Part shown: positions 1-4,705 of the stretch, in pieces | Layout of the letters: each line of letters starts with the position of its first letter | Position numbering within the stretch: the stretch's first letter is position 1 | NCBI GenBank assembly: GCA_009786045.1 | Contig: WQTY01000097.1 | Location: 1 to 7,533, forward strand | DNA length: 7,533 nt | Reading direction: 5' to 3' | DNA from: Pseudomonadota bacterium | Lineage (GTDB): Bacteria; Myxococcota_A; Bradymonadia; UBA4248 | Notes under the pieces: generated by a model | What the model saw: only the letters and a program-made list of their open reading frames with translations | Database searches by the model: none | What the model was told of the DNA's origin: nothing | Position numbers and translations under genes: made by a program

Positions 1-31
1 GCATTGCACGATGGTGCGGGGCGACGATTGA

Positions 32-37
32 GGGAGG
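32..37 (+). promoter_or_regulatory. Ribosome binding site of the first small lipoprotein gene
   Basis: GGGAGG lies 7 nt before the ATG at 45 but only 1 nt before the in-frame ATG at 39. This spacing favours 45 as the start. No promoter can be assigned because the window begins just upstream. Confidence 0.6.
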
Positions 38-44
38 TATGGAA

Positions 45-242
45 ATGATAAACAAAGTAACGTTTATGGTCGTTTGCATGTCGTGCCTGGCACTCTTTGC
101 TTTTGCATGTTCTAATGAAAGTTGCGAAGTAAAACGCGAATCGGGAAAAGTCGATGCTTACGCACAAGCTTTGATTGACGAGTTCTATCCATTGAATGTT
201 GAACAAAATCAGGCTGATTTAGCTGACTTTTTTTCACGATGA
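45..242 (+). CDS. Small cysteine-containing lipoprotein, N-terminal part (probably frame-broken)
   Basis: Unrecognised product of 65 residues. The start is taken at ATG 45 because GGGAGG at 32-37 is well spaced for it. The N-terminus has a Lys, then a hydrophobic core, ending in a lipobox-like AFAC, so it is probably exported and lipidated at that Cys. A second Cys follows shortly (CSNESC), and the rest is a polar, possibly helical stretch. It stops at 240-242, overlapping by ATGA the next small frame, which is also cysteine-rich. The stop comes right after a run of seven T. One extra T, or a -1 slip, would fuse this signal peptide to the downstream cysteine-rich part and give about 161 residues. 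Taken alone, the product would be a lipoprotein with almost no mature domain, which makes a broken or slippery gene the likelier reading. Function unknown. Confidence 0.6.
   Translation: MINKVTFMVVCMSCLALFAFACSNESCEVKRESGKVDAYAQALIDEFYPLNVEQNQADLADFFSR
228..234 (+). other. Homopolymer T7 at the frame junction between the two small reading frames
   Basis: Seven consecutive T lie 5 nt before the stop of the first small frame. The downstream frame (the -1 frame relative to the first) is open from position 227, just after a TGA at 224-226. The two frames therefore overlap exactly across this run. Gaining one T, or a ribosomal -1 slip here, would join them without any stop. The sequence alone cannot separate an assembly error, a contingency tract or a real mutation. 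Confidence 0.5.
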
Positions 243-529
243 AAGAGCGTGTGCAAATAAATATGACAGAATATCGTGATTGTGTCATTGGGTGTGAAGG
301 TTGTATAGGTAGCAGTGATGGAAGCATACCACCTTGTCCACCGTGTGGTAGAATTTGTACTGTAGAAGACAGACGTGCTACTTTTAGGGCTGAAATGCGT
401 CTGGCGTTGGAAATTCAGGCTTGCGCCATACAGGAATGCGAAAGATTGGGAAAATATATTTGGTCGCACTCAAACGGTTTCGGCTGTCTGATGAATCTTG
501 ATGCCGCCCTAACCTCTCGTAGAGCGTGA
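239..529 (+). CDS. Small cysteine-rich protein, probable C-terminal continuation of the lipoprotein
   Basis: Unrecognised product, 96 residues if it starts at ATG 239. Nine cysteines are present, including a tight cluster (DCVIGCEGC, then PCPPCGRIC) and a second group near the end (ACAIQEC, then FGC). There is no signal peptide of its own and no Shine-Dalgarno before ATG 239 or before the internal ATG at 263. A cysteine-rich protein of this kind would be expected to be exported, so it makes most sense as the mature part of the lipoprotein that starts at 45, in the -1 frame through the T7 run. The alternative is a separate gene translated by coupling through the ATGA overlap (239-242). The paired cysteines suggest disulfides, or possibly metal binding. 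The large lipoprotein further downstream is also cysteine-rich, but I see no clear sequence match between them. Confidence 0.5.
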   Translation: MKERVQINMTEYRDCVIGCEGCIGSSDGSIPPCPPCGRICTVEDRRATFRAEMRLALEIQACAIQECERLGKYIWSHSNGFGCLMNLDAALTSRRA

Positions 530-721
530 GGATATTGAGAGGCTTGAAATTAACTATATCGTGCCGCCTCCCATCTGAGTAGCTGGCAAGTTGTCCATGC
601 GAAGGGCAGGCGTGGTGGCAGGGCGAAGCATTGCAGGGCCTTCGGGCACCCCTCAAAGGAGGGGAACTTGAGAGCTTACTTGCTCAACATCATAGCCAGA
701 GTGATAGTGATGATAAGAATC
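530..721. other. Gene-free stretch with a G/C-rich hairpin
   Basis: I find no credible coding sequence here. Frames that cross it have low-complexity translations and no ribosome binding site. It contains a hairpin with CCCCTC at 649-654 and GAGGGG at 659-664 (6-bp stem, 4-nt loop), preceded by a small GCC-TTCG-GGC stem at 638-647. The hairpin resembles the C-tract/G-tract palindromes in the long repeat copies elsewhere in the window, so this may be a decayed relative of that family. No U-tract follows, so a simple intrinsic terminator is not supported. Confidence 0.35.
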
Positions 722-793
722 TTTGCCCTTCACCCACAAGCGATGCGTTAGCATCGCAGGGGGTGTGGGGGAGCTGGCTCCACCACATAAAGA
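722..793 (+). repeat. Dispersed palindromic intergenic repeat, copy A (short form, forward)
   Basis: The left module is TTTGCCCTTCACCCACAAG, followed by an inner hairpin GCGATGC (740-746), loop GTTA, GCATCGC (751-757). This is enclosed by an outer CACCC (731-735) and GGGTG (761-765). Next comes AGGGGGTGTGGGGGAGC and a second imperfect hairpin, GGGGAGC-TG-GCTCC. Nearly the same sequence occurs in reverse orientation at 4446-4513. A reading frame crosses the element and continues into the antiporter, but that is incidental. Confidence 0.8.
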
Positions 794-816
794 ACTGTGT
801 GAGAGAAATTTTTACG

Positions 817-843
817 TTGACATCTGCTGTCATCGGGTACAAT
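817..843 (+). promoter_or_regulatory. Candidate sigma70-type promoter for the antiporter gene
   Basis: TTGACA at 817-822 matches the -35 consensus exactly. TACAAT at 838-843 is one base from TATAAT. The 15-bp spacer is shorter than the optimum. Transcription would start near 850, giving a leader of about 90 nt before the ATG at 942 and leaving repeat copy A outside the transcript. This supports 942 over the upstream in-frame ATGs. Confidence 0.5.
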
Positions 844-855
844 GGCTGCCCAGAG

Positions 856-875
856 ACATGCTCAGGCATGTTTTT
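856..875 (+). terminator. Small hairpin with T-tract in the antiporter leader, possible attenuator
   Basis: ACATGC (856-861), loop TCAG, GCATGT (866-871), with T continuing to 875. The 6-bp stem followed by T looks like a weak intrinsic terminator just after the inferred transcription start. It could be an attenuator, a 5' stabilising hairpin or chance. Confidence 0.25.
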
Positions 876-925
876 GACCAAAAACTGAGCAAACCACTTG
901 TTGGGGTGTTTTTCAGCATCCTGTT

Positions 926-933
926 GGAAAGGA
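926..933 (+). promoter_or_regulatory. Ribosome binding site that decides the antiporter start
   Basis: GGAAAGGA ends 8 nt before ATG 942. The next in-frame ATG, at 954, would be about 20 nt away, and the upstream in-frame ATGs at 723 and 858 have no comparable site. This selects 942. Confidence 0.65.
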
Positions 934-941
934 TTCTATTG

Positions 942-3002
942 ATGTCATCCATCATGAACTTCTCTTTGCCGGTCACGGATCCGGTAACACAATTCTTACT
1001 GATCCTCATCATTATTTTAATCATCCCCATTATCTTTAACAAAATAAAGATTCCATCGCTGTTGGGGCTGATTATTGCCGGAATCGCTATCGGGCCTCTG
1101 GGCTTAAACATCATGGCCAAAGACGCCAGCTTTGATTTGTTCGGTACTGCCGGATTGCTGTTTATCATGTTCCTGGCCGGATTGGATACGGACATGACGG
1201 AGTTTAAGAAAAACAGCGCCAAAAGCGCTGTATTTGGCGTATCTACCTTTCTTTTCCCTTTTTTGTTAAGTGCGGCAGTCAGTTACTTTCTTTTGGACTT
1301 ATCCCTCATCTCGTCGGTTCTGGTCGGTGCCATGATTGCACCGCATACGCCGATCATGTATCCGATTGTGACCAAATTCGATGTGCAAAAAAACATTGCG
1401 GTCAGTGTTACCCTTGGGGGGACCCTGATCACAAATATTGTTTCTTTTGTGATCATTATTGTCGTGGTCGGCATGTCAACCGGCGACGTCAATCAGTCAT
1501 TCTGGGTGCAGCTTTCCATTTCTGTGGTGATTTTCGCAGCGATTATGGCTTTTCTTTTTCCGCTTGCCGCGCGTTTCTTTTTCAAAAAATTTCAGGACAA
1601 TATATTACAGTTTATCTTTGTGCTGGTCATGCTTTTCCTGGGTGCTTTTGTTGCCGAGGTGGCAGGCATTGAAAAAATCATCGGTGCCTTATTTGCCGGG
1701 ATGGCTTTAAGCAGGCTGATCCCCCGGACATCGCCGCTCATGAATCGAATCCAGTTCGTCGGCAATTCGATTTTCATCCCCTTCTTTTTGATTAGCGTGG
1801 GCATGCTGGTCGATCTTCGTGCTTTCGTCAAGGACTTCCAGACGATCAAAGTCGCCATTTTCCTGACCGCTATCGCCCTCATCTCCAAATACCTGGCAGC
1901 ATGGATTACTCAAAAGTGGCTGGGCTTTTCGGTCGACCAGCGCAGGATTATCAACGGACTAAGCACTGCCCAGGCCGCAGCAACCCTTGCCGTGGTCATG
2001 GTCGGGTACAAGCTGGAGATGCTAAATGATGCCTTTCTGAGCGGAACGCTGATCATGATCCTGGTCACCTGTACGGTCGCTGCTTTGCAAACTCAGACGG
2101 GCTCCAAGAATATCGCACAGCAGAAAGTATCTGTCCCGGATGCGGAAAGCGACAACAAGAGCAGTGAAGAAGAGCGAATTCTCATCTCAGTCAGCAATTT
2201 TGAAACTGTCGAAGACCTGGTCAACCTGAGTACGATGATCAAATCGCAGAGCAGTAAACAGGAACTGTACGCACTCAATATCATTAACAGTAACCGATCG
2301 ACAGCTTCGGATGATCAAAATGCAACCAAGATTCTCGACATCGCCTCGGAAGTTGCATCCGCCACGGATAACTCCATTCATCGGTTAATGCGCTACGATG
2401 TCAATATTATCAACGGCATCACGAATGTCATCAAAGAGAATCATATTACGGATCTGGTTCTTGGCGTCTATAAGAAAAAAGGCATCTCCAGTGCATTCAT
2501 CGGTTCTTTGAATGAAGGCATCCTGGCCAAAAGTAATTCGACAACATTTATTTATAAAGCAGCTCAGCCGATTGCAACCATTAAAAGCCACCGCATTTTT
2601 GTCCCTGAGGGAGGGGAAAAAGAATTGGGATTCTCTTCCTGGCTATTGAAACTCACGAATATCGCACTTAACAGTGGTACAAAACTTATTTTCTATAGTT
2701 CGGAGAAAACACTTTCGTACATTCGCGAATTCCAGAAAAAGCATACGATAGACTGTGAGTTTGTAGAATTCACAGACTGGGACGACTTTTTGATCCTTTC
2801 ACGCGATTTTGGAAAAGACGATAACCTCATCTTTGTATTAAGCCGTAAGGTCGGGTTAAGCTACCATCGCTACATGTGTAAGGTGCCGGATTACCTGAAT
2901 AAATATTTCCAGCAGAATAGTTTTATCCTCATTTTCCCCATGCAATTGGGCATCAGCATTTCCCACATTACGGAAGAGGTCGAAGCCATATCTCGCCACT
3001 AG
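942..3002 (+). CDS. CPA2-type cation:proton antiporter with tandem UspA-like cytoplasmic lobes
   Basis: Inner-membrane monovalent cation/proton exchanger of 686 residues, of the Na+/H+ exchanger fold (PF00999, KefB/NapA-like), probably serving ion or pH homeostasis. Residues ~1-385 are strongly hydrophobic with about a dozen membrane segments. Family-like stretches are visible: SLLGLIIAGIAIGP (39-52), FIMFLAGLDTDM (74-85), the unwound segment GAMIAPHTPIMYP (129-141), ALFAGMALSRL, and FFLISVGMLVDL. At the usual GGT-x-I-T-D site of this subfamily the sequence reads GGTLITN, with Asn165. Residues ~386-686 are hydrophilic and look like two UspA-type lobes (~407-545 and ~550-686). The first ends in GISSAFIGSLNEGIL, resembling the UspA G-x-GS nucleotide-binding signature. 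Antiporters with such tails are common in Bacteroidota. The gene is monocistronic by spacing, with repeats on both sides. The family call is firm; the transported ion and direction are not known. Confidence 0.9.
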   Translation: MSSIMNFSLPVTDPVTQFLLILIIILIIPIIFNKIKIPSLLGLIIAGIAIGPLGLNIMAKDASFDLFGTAGLLFIMFLAGLDTDMTEFKKNSAKSAVFGVSTFLFPFLLSAAVSYFLLDLSLISSVLVGAMIAPHTPIMYPIVTKFDVQKNIAVSVTLGGTLITNIVSFVIIIVVVGMSTGDVNQSFWVQLSISVVIFAAIMAFLFPLAARFFFKKFQDNILQFIFVLVMLFLGAFVAEVAGIEKIIGALFAGMALSRLIPRTSPLMNRIQFVGNSIFIPFFLISVGMLVDLRAFVKDFQTIKVAIFLTAIALISKYLAAWITQKWLGFSVDQRRIINGLSTAQAAATLAVVMVGYKLEMLNDAFLSGTLIMILVTCTVAALQTQTGSKNIAQQKVSVPDAESDNKSSEEERILISVSNFETVEDLVNLSTMIKSQSSKQELYALNIINSNRSTASDDQNATKILDIASEVASATDNSIHRLMRYDVNIINGITNVIKENHITDLVLGVYKKKGISSAFIGSLNEGILAKSNSTTFIYKAAQPIATIKSHRIFVPEGGEKELGFSSWLLKLTNIALNSGTKLIFYSSEKTLSYIREFQKKHTIDCEFVEFTDWDDFLILSRDFGKDDNLIFVLSRKVGLSYHRYMCKVPDYLNKYFQQNSFILIFPMQLGISISHITEEVEAISRH

Positions 3003-3015
3003 CCTTGGGTCTTTT

Positions 3016-3117
3016 CCACAAGCGATGCATGTCCCCTCCGTCGAAGCCTCCCTCTCTGAGGGAGGCGGCGCAAAGCGCCCCTTGGGGGCCCGCCGACACC
3101 TTCCCTTTCAGGGGAGG
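3016..3117 (+). repeat. Dispersed palindromic intergenic repeat, copy B (long, diverged form)
   Basis: It begins 13 nt after the antiporter stop with CCACAAGCGATGCATG, the left module. There are three stem-loops. GCCTCCCTC (3046-3054) pairs with GAGGGAGGC (3058-3066), a 9-bp stem. GGCGC-AAA-GCGCC spans 3067-3079. An imperfect CCTTCCC/GGGGAGG hairpin spans 3099-3117. The TCGCAGGGGGTG right module is missing or decayed. Its position suggests it could end antiporter transcripts, although no U-tract is present. Confidence 0.65.
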
Positions 3118-3234
3118 TTTGCGAGGCGCACGGGGCAGGGCCGTCGAGTTCTAAAAATCTTTCGATATCGCAGGTGGAAAGTCATCATAAAAAGCGACAA
3201 TTTTGGCCAAAAACGAATCATTTCGTCCAGCTCC
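3118..3234. other. Spacer between repeat copies B and C with short palindromes
   Basis: No coding sequence is supported. A perfect 12-bp palindrome, TTTTGGCCAAAA, lies at 3201-3212, followed by a weak hairpin ACGAA-TCAT-TTCGT (3213-3226). CGATATCG lies at 3163-3170. If the synthase gene has its own promoter, it should be in this stretch or inside repeat copy C, but I see no convincing -35/-10 pair. The palindrome could be an operator or chance. Confidence 0.3.
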
Positions 3235-3331
3235 CCACAAGCGATACGTGCATCCCCCCGGCTTTCAGCCACCCCCCTTGAAAGGGGGGCAATCGCAGGG
3301 GGTGCGGGGGAACCTGTTCCCCCGCACATAA
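3235..3331 (+). repeat. Dispersed palindromic intergenic repeat, copy C (long form, forward) abutting the dus start
   Basis: CCACAAGCGATACG is the left module. A middle hairpin has CCCCCCTT (3272-3279) pairing with AAGGGGGG (3282-3289). The right module is ATCGCAGGGGGTG. It ends in a perfect 12-bp stem, GTGCGGGGGAAC (3302-3313) with GTTCCCCCGCAC (3316-3327), on a 2-base interruption. This strong hairpin ends 22 nt before ATG 3350, so it would sit in the 5' leader of the synthase mRNA unless the promoter is inside the repeat. Confidence 0.8.
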
Positions 3332-3349
3332 GAAAGAGAGAACTTGAAC

Positions 3350-4426
3350 ATGACGAATTTTGAATTTCACATTCGCGATATTTCCATCCGGCCGGCCACG
3401 GCCATTGCCCCTATGGATGGTTTGACAGACGCTTTGCTTCGTGGGCTTATTCGCCGTTGCGGCGGGTGTGGCCTGTCCGTGACGGAGTTTGTCAATTGCG
3501 AGGCATTGACCCGCGATGTCGAGCGGACATGGGCCAAGACCCGCATGCCCGAGGATGAGCGCCCGGCGAGTGTTCAGATTTATGGCAGGATTCCTGAGAA
3601 CTTGGGGCGGGCGGCGGCGATGTGTGAGGCGCGCGGTGCCCAGATCATTGACCTGAACCTTGGTTGTCCTGCCAAGCAGGTGGTTTCTGGCAATGCAGGG
3701 AGTGCGCTGATGCGCGAGCCCGAGCTTTGTGCGCAGATTTTTCGATCCGTCAAATCTGCCATTTCCATTCCGATGACCGTTAAGATGCGCCTGGGGTGGA
3801 ATGATCACCGTATGAACGTTGCGGAAATAGCGCACATCGCTCAGGAGGAAGGCGCTTCGATGATTGCCGTGCATGCTCGGACGCGTGAGGAGGGGTATCG
3901 CGGCAAGAGCCGGTGGCATCTCGTTCGTCCCGTTGCCGAGTCGCTTTCGGTGCCGCTTCTCATTAACGGCGACATCCTGACGCGCCAGGATGCGCGCCAG
4001 GCGCTCGCGGCTTCGGGAGCCACAGGCGTCATGGTTGGGCGTGGCCTTTTGCGAAACCCCTGGCTCCTTTCCCAAATTGCGCAGGACCTGGCTGGCGAGG
4101 AGGTGGTCGAACCCACGCTTGCCCAAAGATGTGACTTTCTTTGCAGCTATATCGACGGCCTTGAGTCGAACGACATGTCGGTGAAAGGCATTTTGGGCAA
4201 AATTAAGTGCTTCATTGGTTACTTCACGCGCGCTCTGGCCTACTCGTCCCAAATGCGCGAACGCGTCTTTCGCACGCAAACCATCGACGAGATCCGCCAG
4301 GCACTCGTCGAGTATTTCGACATCCTGCAACAAGACAGCCTCAAGGATATCTTCGATGGCGTGGTCCCCGACAGCGAAGGGAATGCCCGGTTTAAGGAAG
4401 GCGACCCCAGGCGCTGCGATTATTAG
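3350..4426 (+). CDS. tRNA-dihydrouridine synthase (Dus family, DusB-like)
   Basis: FMN- and NADPH-dependent cytoplasmic enzyme that reduces specific uridines of tRNA to dihydrouridine. It has 358 residues from ATG 3350; AGAGAG at 3335-3340 is a modest ribosome binding site, and a TTG two codons upstream is less likely. The TIM-barrel hallmarks appear in order. They are APMDGLTD (flavin-binding start, ~21-28), SVQIYG, and DLNLGCPAKQVVSGNAGSAL with the catalytic Cys106. Then come VKMRLGW with Lys145/Arg147, VHARTREEGYRG with His175, INGDI, and GVMVGRGLLRNPWL (phosphate-binding end). A helical C-terminal domain of ~110 residues follows. Its length is a little above the E. coli DusB size of about 321. 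All expected active-site residues are present, so it should be functional. Which Dus subtype, and so which tRNA position, is uncertain. The gene is more GC-rich than its neighbours, lacks the classic fis partner, and is bracketed by repeat copies C and D. Confidence 0.95.
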   Translation: MTNFEFHIRDISIRPATAIAPMDGLTDALLRGLIRRCGGCGLSVTEFVNCEALTRDVERTWAKTRMPEDERPASVQIYGRIPENLGRAAAMCEARGAQIIDLNLGCPAKQVVSGNAGSALMREPELCAQIFRSVKSAISIPMTVKMRLGWNDHRMNVAEIAHIAQEEGASMIAVHARTREEGYRGKSRWHLVRPVAESLSVPLLINGDILTRQDARQALAASGATGVMVGRGLLRNPWLLSQIAQDLAGEEVVEPTLAQRCDFLCSYIDGLESNDMSVKGILGKIKCFIGYFTRALAYSSQMRERVFRTQTIDEIRQALVEYFDILQQDSLKDIFDGVVPDSEGNARFKEGDPRRCDY

Positions 4427-4445
4427 AGCATTTTCATTTTTCTTT

Positions 4446-4513
4446 TCGTGGGGGAACCAGTTCCCCCACACCCCCTGCGATGCTTTTGCATCGCTTGTGG
4501 GTGAAGGGCGAAA
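4446..4513 (-). repeat. Dispersed palindromic intergenic repeat, copy D (short form, reverse)
   Basis: Read on the + strand, it has a perfect hairpin GTGGGGGAAC (4448-4457), CA, GTTCCCCCAC (4460-4469). Next is CACCCCCTGCGATGC with loop TTTT (4484-4487) and GCATCGCTTGTGGGTG. The reverse complement closely matches copy A, with the same left module and the same order of hairpins. It lies 20 nt after the dus stop. The double hairpin could act as a terminator or 3' mRNA stabiliser, but no U-run follows directly. Confidence 0.8.
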
Positions 4514-4571
4514 TATTATTATTTGTGGCGACATACCTCGCTTTGCAAGCAGAAGAAATGCTGTTTGTCTG

Positions 4572-4637
4572 TGCAGTCACTTGACATCGGAGTGCCTCCC
4601 TGCGGTCACGCTTGTGCATTTTTGTGTTTGACCGCAG
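4572..4637 (+). promoter_or_regulatory. Candidate operator: three TGCrGTCA-type sites upstream of the cysteine-rich lipoprotein
   Basis: TGCAGTCAC (4572-4580) and TGCGGTCAC (4601-4609) are direct copies whose starts are 29 bp apart. TGACCGCA (4629-4636) is an inverted copy 28 bp further on. The second and third form a 9-bp inverted repeat, CTGCGGTCA (4600-4608) and TGACCGCAG (4629-4637). The third overlaps the candidate -35 box. This could be a regulator binding region, or an RNA hairpin if transcription starts upstream. Confidence 0.4.
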
Positions 4638-4655
4638 CGTTATCCTAAGTATATC
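4628..4655 (+). promoter_or_regulatory. Candidate promoter of the cysteine-rich lipoprotein gene
   Basis: TTGACC (4628-4633) and TATATC (4650-4655) are separated by 16 bp. This gives a leader of about 45 nt before ATG 4706. Another TTGACA at 4581-4586 has no good -10 partner at the right distance. Confidence 0.4.
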
Positions 4656-4705
4656 GAGCTGGGGGTTCTAACTGCTGTTGATCTCTACTGTGGCTGTTAA
4701 ATGTG

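Noticed and set aside
722..793. CRISPR-like repeat
   Set aside because: The copies are kilobases apart, in both orientations and of different internal structure. There is no regular repeat-spacer array.
631..888. 85-codon frame upstream of the antiporter
   Set aside because: It runs through the hairpins and repeat copy A, has no ribosome binding site, and its translation looks random.
723..941. In-frame N-terminal extension of the antiporter by 73 codons
   Set aside because: The extension translates repeat copy A and the leader, is not hydrophobic or family-like, and has no ribosome binding site. A promoter lies inside it, and ATG 942 has a good site.
3025..3363. 112-codon frame between the antiporter and dus
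   Set aside because: It consists mostly of repeat copies B and C with Arg/Gly/Pro-rich translation typical of non-coding GC-rich DNA, and it overlaps the dus start.
3218..4534. A 438-codon open frame on the minus strand
   Set aside because: It lies antisense to the clearly recognisable dus gene and extends into both flanking repeats. Its translation has no family-like motifs, and its openness follows from the GC-rich codon bias of dus.
4215..4631. 138-codon + strand frame overlapping the dus 3' end
   Set aside because: It is an out-of-frame shadow of dus that continues through repeat copy D, with no ribosome binding site and no coherent protein features.
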